Shown: positions 52,700-61,423 of the stretch, piece by piece | Numbering within the stretch: the stretch's first letter is position 1 | How the letters are laid out: each line of letters opens with the position of its first letter | Assembly: GCF_949769195.1 (NCBI RefSeq) | Contig: NZ_OX458333.1 | Coordinates: 2,480,001 to 2,544,000 of the forward strand | Length of the DNA: 64,000 bases | Source: Methylocaldum szegediense | GTDB lineage: Bacteria > Pseudomonadota > Gammaproteobacteria > Methylococcales > Methylococcaceae | Reading direction: 5' to 3' | Made by a program: the position numbers and the translations under genes | The notes under the pieces: generated by a model | Told to the model about the DNA's origin: nothing | Seen by the model: the letters and a program-made list of their open reading frames with translations, nothing else | Database searches by the model: none

Positions 52700-54565
52700 T
52701 TACTTGTCGGGTAGAGCGAATACGGTGAGTACGCCACCCAACTTGGTATAGTTGCTGAGGCTGCGGTATGCGCCTACGGCACCCAAGCCTTCACTTTCGC
52801 CCTCAAGACCGGCAGCCATACCGATACCCGCCCAGCCGCCGAGGCCAGACAAGACGCCGACATACTGCTTGCCCTTATACATCCAAGTATTGACGTTACC
52901 GATGATACCCGACGGGGTCTTGAACCTGTAAAGTTCCTCGCCCGTCTTCGCATCAACCGCTTTCAGGTAGCCTTCCAAGGTTCCGTAGAACACGACGTCA
53001 CCCGCGGTCGCTAGCGCACCGCTCCACACCGAGAACGGCTCATCCTTAGACCAGACGATCGTGCCGGTTGTCGGATCCCAAGCGGTGAACACACCCAGGT
53101 TGTGCGAACCATTCTTTTGGCCGGTCTTGGCATCGACGCCAGCCGGGAACATGGTCAGCGTCGCACCGACATACGGTTGACCCGCGGTGTACTCGACTTC
53201 GAAGGGTTCGTAGTTCATGCACACGTGGTTGCCCGGAATATAGACCAGTTTGGTCCTGGGCGAATATGCCACCGGTTGTTGGTCCTTGCTGCCGAGCGCG
53301 GCCGGGCAGATTCCAGTGGTGTTATGATCGACACCGCCTTTGTGGGTACTGTATTGGTCGACGACCTGTGGACGGCCGGTTTTCATGTCGACATGCGTAG
53401 CCCAGTTGACGGCTTTGTCGAACTTCTCGGCAACCAGCAACTCGCCTGTCTCACGGTCCAGGGTGTAGCCGAAACCGTTACGATCGAAGTGAACGATAAG
53501 CTTCTCGTGCACCTTACCGTTCTTGTCGGTCATTTTTAGATCGATCAACGGCGCTTCGTTGATGCCGTCATAGTCCCACTCGTCGTGCGGGGTCATCTGA
53601 TAAACCCACTTGGCCACGCCGGTATCCGCGTCGCGGGCCCATAGGGTCATGGACCATTTGTTGTCGCCGGGACGCTGAACCGGGTTCCAGGTGCCGGGGT
53701 TACCGGAACCGTAATAAATCAGGTTGAGTTCCGGATCGTAGCTATACCAACCCCAGGTCGTACCGCCACCGAGCTTCCACTGATCGCCTTCCCAGGTTTT
53801 CAAGCTGGAATCCTTGCCGACCGGCTGCATCTTACCGTCGGTCCAGGTCATGGTCTTTTCGGGATCGACCTTGATATCGGAATCCGGACCCATGCTATAG
53901 GCTTTCCAAGCCAGGGTGCCGTCTTTGATGTTGTAAGCAGCGATGAAACCGCGAACACCGAATTCACCGCCGGCAATACCCGTGATAACCTTGTCTTTGA
54001 CCACGAGCGGAGCGTTGGTGCTGGTCATGCCGAGCTTCGGCTCGCCGTTCTTGACTTTCCAGACGACTTTGCCGGTTTTCGCGTCCAAAGCCACCAAAGT
54101 GGCATCGCCCTGCGCCAGGAAGATCTTGCCGTCGCCGTATGCGAGACCGCGGTTCACCACGTCGCAGCACATAACCGAAATAACCTGGTTGGGGTCGACG
54201 TCCTTATCAGGAGAGTAAGAGTACTCCCAGATGACGGACTGAGTGGCCTGATCCAGCGCGTAAACCTTGTGCGGGTAGGGCGTCTGGATGTACAGCACGT
54301 CGTTCACGACCAGCGGACCGCCTTCATGGCCGCGGAGCATACCGGTGGAAAAAGTCCAGACAGGCTGAAGATTCTTTACGTTCTTGTTATTAATCTGGTC
54401 CAGCTCGCTATAGCGCGTGCCGGCATAATTCCCACCCCAGGTTACGAAGTTCTTGGGGTCCTTCGAGAGCGCCTCGACTTCGGCATTGGCTTGGGAAATC
54501 CCCGGGGCTGCTAGCAACGAAGCTACCGACGTTGCAATCAGCCAACTTTTCACGGGTTTTTTCAT
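52700..54565 (-). CDS. xoxF: XoxF, lanthanide-dependent methanol dehydrogenase
   Basis: A PQQ quinoprotein of 621 residues with a signal peptide ending SQANA. The vicinal disulfide is Cys133-Cys134 ([10 protein letters not shown]). Metal and active-site residues in precursor numbering: Glu201 (GGEFGVRG), Asn289 (GSGNPGTWN), Asp331 and Asp333 (DEWDYDGIN). The second aspartate is the mark of lanthanide-dependent XoxF; MxaF has alanine there. Tryptophan-docking repeats such as [11 protein letters not shown] are present. It oxidises methanol in the periplasm and is placed with xoxJ. GAGGAGG precedes the ATG. The long upstream region probably carries its metal-dependent control. Confidence 0.96.
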   Translation of the reverse strand: MKKPVKSWLIATSVASLLAAPGISQANAEVEALSKDPKNFVTWGGNYAGTRYSELDQINNKNVKNLQPVWTFSTGMLRGHEGGPLVVNDVLYIQTPYPHKVYALDQATQSVIWEYSYSPDKDVDPNQVISVMCCDVVNRGLAYGDGKIFLAQGDATLVALDAKTGKVVWKVKNGEPKLGMTSTNAPLVVKDKVITGIAGGEFGVRGFIAAYNIKDGTLAWKAYSMGPDSDIKVDPEKTMTWTDGKMQPVGKDSSLKTWEGDQWKLGGGTTWGWYSYDPELNLIYYGSGNPGTWNPVQRPGDNKWSMTLWARDADTGVAKWVYQMTPHDEWDYDGINEAPLIDLKMTDKNGKVHEKLIVHFDRNGFGYTLDRETGELLVAEKFDKAVNWATHVDMKTGRPQVVDQYSTHKGGVDHNTTGICPAALGSKDQQPVAYSPRTKLVYIPGNHVCMNYEPFEVEYTAGQPYVGATLTMFPAGVDAKTGQKNGSHNLGVFTAWDPTTGTIVWSKDEPFSVWSGALATAGDVVFYGTLEGYLKAVDAKTGEELYRFKTPSGIIGNVNTWMYKGKQYVGVLSGLGGWAGIGMAAGLEGESEGLGAVGAYRSLSNYTKLGGVLTVFALPDK

Positions 54566-55540
54566 CTCTTTTCCTCCTCGTATTCTGTATACACAGAGTA
54601 CGCTTTGTTAACGATTAAGTGACCCTAAATACGATAGGACGGATTTTATGTTGCGTAAGGAAACATTCCCTAAGGGAATCATGAAAATTCCCCGACAAGC
54701 CCGTCTGCGTGCGTAAGTTGAAGTATTTCAGGCAAAAAGTCAATAACGCAGAAACTACTGAGAGGCGCGGCTGAGCTCGGTTGGACAGGTTTTTGCACGG
54801 CTCGAAAGGAAAAGCCTTAACGACCAAATTCGCCGCCAAGACTGCTTTATTTAAATCAATCAATTAAGAAACTTTCCATCAAGTTGTTCCGATTTTCCGA
54901 AAAACAACAGCTGGATCCTACTCGAGCGTGGCGGACGTGTCGGCTGTCCGGAGCTCCGTCGAAGGAGCGGCGGCGCCGCAGCGTCGTCTTCCGAAAGGGT
55001 GTCCGCTTGACGTGCCAGACTTGAATTCCCGTGTTTTGCCATGCGGGTCCAAGACTTTGTTGGTAACCCAATCTAGCCGAAGCTTCCTGAGGGCTTCCGA
55101 AAAATACCGGGCGCTTTAGCCATCCGGCTGGAAGCGTAAGCCTTCAAACATCCTTTAGCAAAGCCGATGTTAAGACCGAACCTTAGCCTCGACCGCCTTG
55201 TTTTCGACTGCCTGTCGCAGTGTTTCATGTACTCTGATTGTTCGGATTCTGACGACCGCAGCGAGCGGTACGTAAAAAGACCGACGCACGGCACTCGTCA
55301 ATCTCGCAGTCGCGGGTGTCGTCGGCGCAAAGATCGCTGCAAGCTCGTCTCGGCATCTGTTTCACATCCCTTCAAACTACGCGCCACGAGAAACGACAGC
55401 CTCGTATCGCCGCGCATCGAACCGGTCGACAGCCTCCAATGGCAGTTGAACATCATTGCGCCCGAGGCGAAAATGCGGTCGCGACCCAGCTGACTAGAGC
55501 TCTGTCCGCTGGTCGCCAACGAACGAGATATAGCACCATA
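54566..55540. other. Long intergenic region between xoxF and the relay genes
   Basis: About 975 bp of divergent upstream DNA. Short open frames occur but none looks coding. It holds the xoxF promoter on the left, with TAAAAT on the minus strand at 54648-54643 as a possible -10, and the promoter of the metallo-hydrolase gene on the right. Confidence 0.5.
54665..54692 (-). promoter_or_regulatory. Cluster of ATTCCC half-sites upstream of xoxF
   Basis: ATTCCC (54665-54670), GGGAAT (54674-54679) and ATTCCC (54687-54692) form two overlapping inverted repeats about 100-125 bp before the xoxF start, beside the TAAAAT box. This is the arrangement of a regulator binding region, but no known regulator motif was recognised. 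Confidence 0.4.
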
Positions 55541-56470
55541 ATGAAAGTTCTTGCCATCGCTCTACCCCTGGCGCTCATCACATTCAATGCCGAAGCTCGG
55601 GACGACGACCCGAAAATCTCGCTGCAGCAGGTCGCACCGGGTATTTATGTCCACCAAGGCGTCCACGAACTGCCGGACCGGCACAACCATGGCGAAATCG
55701 CCAATATCGGCTTCATCGCCGGCCAGCGCTGCGTGGCGGTGATCGATACGGGGGGCAGTCCGGAACAAGGCCGTGCGCTCAAAAAAGCCATAGAGTCCAT
55801 CACCACGACCCCTATCTGCTATGTCATCAACACCCATGTCCATCCGGACCACATCTACGGCAACATCGCCTTCAAACAACCCGGCGTCAGCTTCGTCGGC
55901 CATCATAAACTGGCCGAAGCCATGGCTATGCGCGCGCCCTTCTACCGGGAAAAGGCCGAACGAGACCTCGGGTTCAACTTGGAAACCGAGCATTTCGTGC
56001 CACCCGATCAGCTGGTTCGGGATACGCTCGTGATCGACCTCGGTGCGAGAACGCTGGTTTTGAAGGCCCACAAGACCGCCCACACGGATAGCGATCTCAG
56101 CGTTTACGACGCCACGACCAAGACGCTTTGGCTCGCCGATCTCCTATTCATGGGACATTTACCCGTGATCGACGGAAGCCTCAACGGTTGGCTCGAGACT
56201 ATCGATCAACTCAAGACCATAGATGCGAAACTTGCGATACCCGGACACGGCCCCGTCTCGGCCGAATGGCCCAAAGCCCTGGAGCCCGAGGAGCGCTATC
56301 TCAAGACTTTGCAGTCCGAAATCAGAGCGTTTATCAAAAGTGGCAGAACCATGGAGGATGCCATCACGAACGTCGGACTGTCCGCCCGCGATGACTGGCA
56401 ACTGTTCGACGAATTTCACAAGAAGAATATTTCCACCGCGTTCGCCGAACTGGAATGGGAAGATGATTGA
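55541..56470 (+). CDS. Quinoprotein relay system zinc metallo-hydrolase
   Basis: A 309-residue metallo-beta-lactamase-fold protein with a signal peptide ending FNAEA. Zinc ligands: INTHVHPDHIYGN, the Asp/His in KTAHTDSDLSVYD, and PGHGPVSAEWP. It resembles the hydrolases that accompany PQQ dehydrogenases together with a SoxYZ-like carrier, and the next gene is such a carrier. It is divergent from xoxF, suggesting a shared role in C1 oxidation. The ATG at 55541 is chosen because the signal peptide starts there. The substrate is not known; thioester or sulfur-carrier hydrolysis is a guess. Confidence 0.85.
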   Translation: MKVLAIALPLALITFNAEARDDDPKISLQQVAPGIYVHQGVHELPDRHNHGEIANIGFIAGQRCVAVIDTGGSPEQGRALKKAIESITTTPICYVINTHVHPDHIYGNIAFKQPGVSFVGHHKLAEAMAMRAPFYREKAERDLGFNLETEHFVPPDQLVRDTLVIDLGARTLVLKAHKTAHTDSDLSVYDATTKTLWLADLLFMGHLPVIDGSLNGWLETIDQLKTIDAKLAIPGHGPVSAEWPKALEPEERYLKTLQSEIRAFIKSGRTMEDAITNVGLSARDDWQLFDEFHKKNISTAFAELEWEDD

Positions 56471-56501
56471 ACCTCTGAACTCTTGAGCGGAGAGTAGTTA
56501 A

Positions 56502-57320
56502 ATGAAACGATCGAAAACGTACAGCAATGGCCTCTGGATAGTCTTGGCCTATTTAATGGCAGTAGCCGGCTCCGCGTTCGCCGCGGGCGAAGAAGAGACG
56601 GCCTGGAACGGCGGATTGAGGCAAAAATTTTTCGGCGACCGCCCGATCGAGGAAGGCAATCAAATCGTCGAACTGACCGCACCCTACCGCGCAGAAGATC
56701 CCGCCCTCGTGCCGATTCAGATCAACAGCAAGATTCCCCAGACCAAGGATCGGTTCATCAAAACCGTAACCTTGATCATCGACAACAACCCGGTTCCATT
56801 CGCCGGCACTTTTCATTTCACACCGGAAAGCGGAAAAGCCGACCTGGCCATGCGGGTACGCGTCAATGCCTACACCCATATTCGTGCTATAGCCGAAACC
56901 AACGACGGCAAGCTCCACATGAACAAAGCCTTCGTCAAGGCAAGCGGCGGCTGTTCGGCGCCCATAGGCACGGACCTCGAAGCGGCGATGGCGCGCATGG
57001 GCAAGATGAAGTTCAAGCTGGACAATGAAAAAGCGACCCTGCAACAGCCGAATTTGGTTCAGCTGCTCATCAGTCATCCGAACATCACCGGTCTACAGAT
57101 GGATCAACTGACCCGGATGATCAAGCCGGCTCACTTCGTCGAGGAAGTGAACGTCAGCTTCAACGACAAACCGGTTCTAACCGCGCAGACGGACATCGCT
57201 ATCAGCGCAGATCCGAACTTCCGTTTCTATTTCGTGCCGGAAACGGCGGGCGAATTGAAGGCCGAAGTCCGAGACAATAAAGGTAATCGGTTCTCGGCTA
57301 GTCAGACAGTAACACCCTGA
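56502..57320 (+). CDS. Quinoprotein-associated SoxYZ-like carrier protein
   Basis: An exported fusion of SoxY-like and SoxZ-like domains, 272 residues, with a signal ending GSAFA. The SoxY part contains VPIQINSKIPQTKDRFIKTV and the carrier cysteine Cys151 in VKASGGCSAPIG. The SoxZ-like part starts near residue 180 with LISHPNITGLQMD. In sulfur oxidation SoxY carries substrates on its cysteine; this branch is linked to PQQ dehydrogenases. It follows the metallo-hydrolase gene by 31 bp and ends in a strong terminator. Its exact chemistry is unknown. Confidence 0.87.
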   Translation: MKRSKTYSNGLWIVLAYLMAVAGSAFAAGEEETAWNGGLRQKFFGDRPIEEGNQIVELTAPYRAEDPALVPIQINSKIPQTKDRFIKTVTLIIDNNPVPFAGTFHFTPESGKADLAMRVRVNAYTHIRAIAETNDGKLHMNKAFVKASGGCSAPIGTDLEAAMARMGKMKFKLDNEKATLQQPNLVQLLISHPNITGLQMDQLTRMIKPAHFVEEVNVSFNDKPVLTAQTDIAISADPNFRFYFVPETAGELKAEVRDNKGNRFSASQTVTP

Positions 57321-57344
57321 CAGTCGCGTAGATAAACGAAAACG

Positions 57345-57373
57345 GAAAACGGCCGGTTCTCTCGGCCGTTTTC
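57345..57373. terminator. Bidirectional terminator between carrier and glgX genes
   Basis: GAAAACGGCCG (57345-57355) and CGGCCGTTTTC (57363-57373) form a perfect 11-bp stem with a 7-base loop. The A- and T-runs at its ends let it stop transcription from both convergent genes. Confidence 0.85.
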
Positions 57374-57382
57374 GATTTCGGA

Positions 57383-59479
57383 CTAGCGATTACGCTCCGC
57401 CAGCAACACGCTCATGCTGCGCTCCACCAGCCGAATCGACGCGTTCCCTCCGAACGGAATACCCTCTCCCGGCTGACAAACATCGAAAGGCGGCGCTGCA
57501 CTGGTATCGATCACCCGCAGCCAGACCGAGTCATGCGACAGATCCGGCAGCACGAAATTCGTCGGATGGGGTAGCGGATTGAAGAGCAAACAAAGGTCCT
57601 GGTCCCCATCATGCTCCCCATAAATCCTGCATCCCACCGCGCTCTCGGTATGCCAATCCGGTGTCTGTCCGGACGGATTGAACCAACTCACGTCCTCGGG
57701 CCTATAGAACCTCTCCGACGATAGAGTCGGGTGACGAGCCCGAAAGGCGATCATATTCCTCACGAACTCGAAAAATTCCTGGTTTTCGTCCAACAAAGCC
57801 CAGTTGTACCAGGAAATCTCGTTGTCCTGGCAATAGGCATTGTTATTGCCCATCTGGGTACGGCAGAATTCGTCGCCGCCCAAGATCATGGGCACCCCTC
57901 GGGAAATCAGCAGCGTAGCAATGAAATTTTTCATCTGCCTGAGCCGAATTCGCCGAATGGCCGGGTCATCCGTCGGACCTTCGACCCCGTAATTGGCGCT
58001 GTAATTATCGTTCGAGCCGTCCCGATTATCTTCGCCGTTAGCCAGATTGTGCTTGTGTTCGTAGCTGACCAGATCGTTCAGCGTAAACCCATCATGACAA
58101 GTCACGAAGTTGATACTGTTGACCGTCGCCTTCCCGCTGTGCTCGTAAAGATCGGCACTGCCGCAAATCCGGCTGGCGAAAGCTCCGGCCATGCCCTGGT
58201 CGCCCCGCCAGTAACGCCGCACATCGTCACGATATAGGCCGTTCCACTCCGACCAACGCTCTCCCGGAAAACGTCCGACCAAATAGGCGCCGCCCGCATC
58301 CCAAGCCTCGGCAATCAGTTTTACGTCACGCAAAATCGGGTCTTCGGCGATCTGCTCCAGAAGCGGCGCATTGGAGACCAAATGGCCGTTGCGGTCGCGT
58401 CCCAAAATGGAAGCGAGATCGAAGCGGAAACCGTCCACATGCATCTCAACTACCCAATACCTGAGGCAATCGAGAATGTAACTGCGCACCACCGGATGAT
58501 TGCAGTTCATCGTATTACCGCAGCCGGAAAAGTTCTTGTAACGGCTTTTGTCGTCTTCCAGCAGGTAGTAGATGCTGTTGTCTAAACCGCGGAAGTTAAG
58601 TGTGGGCCCAGTCTCGTCGCCTTCCGCTGTATGGTTGAATACGACGTCGAGCAGCACCTCGATACCGGCTTTGTGCAGGGCTTTGACCATGGTCTTGAAC
58701 TCGTCGACCTGGCAACCGGGATAAAGACGGCTGCTATAGCCCTGGAAAGGCGCAAAAAAAGCGATGGTGTTATATCCCCAGTAATTGCGGAGCCTTTCTC
58801 CGGTGAGGGGATTGACCGCAGTGACTTCGTTAGGATTGAACTCCTGCAAAGGCATCAGCTCAATGGCCGTGATGCCTAGCCGCTTGAAATACGGGATTTT
58901 TTCGATGACACCAAGATAGCTCCCGGGCGATCGGACACCGGACGACGGATGCACGGTCAGACCACGGACATGCGTTTCATAAATCACCAGGCTGGACCAT
59001 GGGTGATGAAGCGGTCTATCGTCCTCCCAGTCAAAACTGTTGCCGGTCACAAGACACTTGGCGACCGCGGTAGCTTCGCGCCCCGAATCCGTCAAAGCCG
59101 ATGCTTCGCCTTGGGACGATAACCCGGCAAAACTCCACTCGGGCGGGGTCGCGATCGCGGTGGCGTAAGGGTCTAATAGTATTTTCGTCGGATCGAAGCG
59201 ATGCCCTTGCTCCGGCGCGTAAGGACCGTCGACGCGAAAAGCGTAGACCAGATTCCTGCCCGCTCCCAGCACGCATATGTGCCACATATCGCCGGTCTTG
59301 TGGTGCTGCGGATCAAGTTCGATGACCTGAAACGGCTTGGTAGCATGCACATCCTCGAACAACAGCAGCCATACTCGGACGGCGTGCCGACTAAACAGCG
59401 AGAAATTCACCCCGCTCTTATGCAAATGGACTCCATGCGGAATTGGAGAACCAGCCGAATAGGAGTAACGGGGTTTCAT
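57383..59479 (-). CDS. glgX: GlgX-type glycogen debranching enzyme
   Basis: A glycoside hydrolase family 13 isoamylase of about 698 residues from the ATG at 59479; an ATG at 59518 is also possible and no ribosome site decides. It has an N-terminal CBM48 region (PHGVHLHKSGVNFSLFS) and the catalytic barrel. VLLDVVFNHTAEGDE and VDGFRFDLASILG hold the nucleophile Asp, and the acid/base is Glu in KLIAEAWDAGG. FVTCHDGFTLNDLVSY holds the third acidic site. It removes short branches from phosphorylase-limited glycogen in the cytoplasm. It stands alone, convergent with the carrier gene. Confidence 0.92.
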   Translation of the reverse strand: MKPRYSYSAGSPIPHGVHLHKSGVNFSLFSRHAVRVWLLLFEDVHATKPFQVIELDPQHHKTGDMWHICVLGAGRNLVYAFRVDGPYAPEQGHRFDPTKILLDPYATAIATPPEWSFAGLSSQGEASALTDSGREATAVAKCLVTGNSFDWEDDRPLHHPWSSLVIYETHVRGLTVHPSSGVRSPGSYLGVIEKIPYFKRLGITAIELMPLQEFNPNEVTAVNPLTGERLRNYWGYNTIAFFAPFQGYSSRLYPGCQVDEFKTMVKALHKAGIEVLLDVVFNHTAEGDETGPTLNFRGLDNSIYYLLEDDKSRYKNFSGCGNTMNCNHPVVRSYILDCLRYWVVEMHVDGFRFDLASILGRDRNGHLVSNAPLLEQIAEDPILRDVKLIAEAWDAGGAYLVGRFPGERWSEWNGLYRDDVRRYWRGDQGMAGAFASRICGSADLYEHSGKATVNSINFVTCHDGFTLNDLVSYEHKHNLANGEDNRDGSNDNYSANYGVEGPTDDPAIRRIRLRQMKNFIATLLISRGVPMILGGDEFCRTQMGNNNAYCQDNEISWYNWALLDENQEFFEFVRNMIAFRARHPTLSSERFYRPEDVSWFNPSGQTPDWHTESAVGCRIYGEHDGDQDLCLLFNPLPHPTNFVLPDLSHDSVWLRVIDTSAAPPFDVCQPGEGIPFGGNASIRLVERSMSVLLAERNR

Positions 59480-59889
59480 AGAGGAATCAATTGGGGGTGC
59501 GTGATAGACGGACTTCATAAAACCAGGATCGGCAACGGAGCGGCGTACGCGTAGGATTGCCAACGGCTGCGTCAGTACGCCGATAGGGGCGACTCCCTCT
59601 GTTCTCGCGGGTCTATGAATTCAGCCACGAACAATCCGCTTTATATGGATGAGTTTGATCTTACCACTCAGTTCGAGGAACGAAAAACCCACGCGCTTCC
59701 ACTACTTCGATCCTTCGACATCTTTTATTATTAATGTTATGTATCGCCACCTAAGGGCTCGGCCCGATTAAACCCGGGCGCCCTAACAAGCCAGCAGCAT
59801 TCCGAGCTGACCATCGACGACTCCGCCCGCCTGATCTGATCGGCGCCAAATTTCGACATCGACCTCGTATACACATCTACACATCTCGG

Positions 59890-59919
59890 TTGACATTGCT
59901 TGTAAGCCGAGCGTACAGT
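59890..59919 (+). promoter_or_regulatory. Sigma-70-type promoter of pmoC copy 1
   Basis: TTGACA (59890-59895), 18 bp, TACAGT (59914-59919). The -35 context TTGACATTGC is identical upstream of copy 2, also with an 18-bp spacer. Predicted start of transcription near 59926. Confidence 0.7.
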
Positions 59920-59925
59920 ATTGAT

Positions 59926-59986
59926 CCGATACGATAGGTCGCGGCTAGGCATTCTTTAGCCTTGGCCGCGTGCCGAAACGTATCGG
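59926..59986 (+). promoter_or_regulatory. Predicted 5'-terminal hairpin of the pmoC-1 leader
   Basis: CCGATACG (59926-59933) pairs with CGTATCGG (59979-59986). Inside, CGCGGC (59940-59945) pairs with GCCGCG (59965-59970), and AGGC with GCCT. The structure begins at the expected transcription start. Confidence 0.6.
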
Positions 59987-60048
59987 TGCTACTCGGGAAT
60001 TAGAGTTTCGAAAAGCTTCTCGCAATCTAAACGCAGAAGCCGCACATC

Positions 60049-60079
60049 AAAAAATTCTTCCCAACGGACGGAATTTTTT
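60049..60079 (+). promoter_or_regulatory. Second hairpin in the pmoC-1 leader
   Basis: AAAAAATTC (60049-60057) and GAATTTTTT (60071-60079) form a perfect 9-bp stem, 11 bases before the AACTCTAACC box. Copy 2 has a hairpin at the same place. Confidence 0.5.
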
Positions 60080-60170
60080 CGTGCAACGTAACTCTAACCT
60101 GGGGTCAGGTACGTCAACTACGTACTCTGACTTAAGCTGTAATTAATAACCCAAACATTGGAGGTAAAAC

Positions 60171-60938
60171 ATGGCTGCTACAACAGCTGGTGGTATTGAA
60201 GCAAGAGAAGAACCCTTATTGAATGTAAAGTGGCTGACCTTTGCATTCCTGCTGTACCTGGTCTTCTATCTGTGGGTACGGTGGTATGAAGGGGTTTATG
60301 GCTGGTCTGCCGGTCTGGACTCGTTCGCACCGGAATTCGAGACGTACTGGATGAACTTCCTGTACACGGAGATCGTGTTGGAAGTCATCACCGCCTCGAT
60401 TCTGTGGGGTTGGATGTGGAAAACCCGTGACCGCAACATGGCGGCGCTGACTCCGCGAGAAGAACTGCGTCGGAACATGACGCACCTGATTTGGCTGTTT
60501 GCGTATGCATGGGCCATTTACTGGGGTGCGAGCTACTTCACCGAGCAGGACGGCACCTGGCACCAGACGATCGTGCGCGACACCGACTTCACGCCGTCGC
60601 ACATCATTGAGTTCTACCTGAGCTACCCGATCTACATCATCACGGGTGGTGCTGCGTTCCTGTATGCCCACACCCGCCTGCCGTACTTCCAGACGACCAC
60701 CAAAGGTCTGTCTCTGGCGTACCTGATCTTGTGGACGGGTCCGTTCATGATTCTGCCGAACGTCGGCCTGAACGAGTGGGGTCACACCTTCTGGTTTATG
60801 GAAGAGTTGTTCGTAGCGCCCTTGCACTACGGCTTCGTGATCTTCGGCTGGTTGGCTTTGGCGATCATGGGCGTGCTGCTGCAGGTCTTTGCTAGCGTCT
60901 CGAACCTGATCGGCAAAGATCTCTGCCCCGATCTGTAA
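60171..60938 (+). CDS. pmoC: PmoC, particulate methane monooxygenase subunit C (copy 1, solitary)
   Basis: A 255-residue membrane protein with about six helices. Copper ligands corresponding to the Asp, His, His of known PmoC are Asp127, His131 and His144 (DGTWHQTIVRDTDFTPSH). The N-terminus is short and soluble, as usual. The enzyme converts methane to methanol in the intracytoplasmic membrane. TTGGAGG precedes the ATG. No pmoA follows: a strong terminator comes 54 bp after the stop, so this is a solitary pmoC. Such extra pmoC genes are needed for growth in some methanotrophs. It is about 91% identical to copy 2. Confidence 0.95.
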   Translation: MAATTAGGIEAREEPLLNVKWLTFAFLLYLVFYLWVRWYEGVYGWSAGLDSFAPEFETYWMNFLYTEIVLEVITASILWGWMWKTRDRNMAALTPREELRRNMTHLIWLFAYAWAIYWGASYFTEQDGTWHQTIVRDTDFTPSHIIEFYLSYPIYIITGGAAFLYAHTRLPYFQTTTKGLSLAYLILWTGPFMILPNVGLNEWGHTFWFMEELFVAPLHYGFVIFGWLALAIMGVLLQVFASVSNLIGKDLCPDL

Positions 60939-60991
60939 TCGCGAAACCTGACAGCGTCTTAGCTTAAGTTCTAAGCACTGTTGCGGTTACG

Positions 60992-61030
60992 GCCACTGTC
61001 TGGAGCGACTGCTCCGGGCAGTGGCTTTTT
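60992..61030 (+). terminator. Intrinsic terminator after pmoC copy 1
   Basis: GCCACTG and CAGTGGC, with inner GGAGC and GCTCC, give a stem of about 14 bp, followed by TTTTT. It shows that copy 1 is not followed by pmoA and pmoB in one transcript. Confidence 0.9.
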
Positions 61031-61207
61031 AGTGCGCCGAAATCTTTATTGATTACATACATGCGACAATTTATTTGCTTATATTAAATTCACTTGCTAG
61101 GATTTTACTGAGCACGCATTCAGTAGGCGTTTTGTATACGTTTGCTTTTCTACGCCCTACCGATTGATGCCGCACAGTACTATTCCCACGCTTGCTGGAT
61201 GCCATCC

Positions 61208-61423
61208 ATGAACAAACTACAGACAACACTCAAACATCTTTTTCGCGTCGTCATCGGTGGATGGTGGGGTGCTTTTGCGTGGTGTCTGTCTGGAGCGAGT
61301 ACCCTCGCCGTTATTCTCTGGGGATTGAAAACAGTCGCGCTTCCTTTGTTGATGCTGAAAACGGCATCCTGGGGCATTTGGGGGCTCGGGGTTCTACGTG
61401 AATCACGGGCGCGTACTATTTGA
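61208..61423 (+). CDS. Possible small membrane protein, unrecognised
   Basis: An open frame of 71 residues beginning MNKLQTTLKHLFRVV. It has two hydrophobic stretches (GGWWGAFAWCLSGASTLAVI and TVALPLLMLKTASWGIWGLG) and a basic tail. I recognise no family. There is no strong ribosome site, and the frame lies in a region with few genes, 180 bp after the pmoC-1 terminator. It could be a real two-helix protein or chance. Confidence is low. Confidence 0.3.
   Translation: MNKLQTTLKHLFRVVIGGWWGAFAWCLSGASTLAVILWGLKTVALPLLMLKTASWGIWGLGVLRESRARTI

Noticed and set aside
54615-54863. 82-residue minus-strand frame upstream of xoxF
   Set aside because: No ribosome site or family; it covers the probable xoxF promoter.
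55316-55540. N-terminal extension of the metallo-hydrolase
   Set aside because: The extension is Arg/Gln-rich without homology features, while the ATG at 55541 starts a normal signal peptide.
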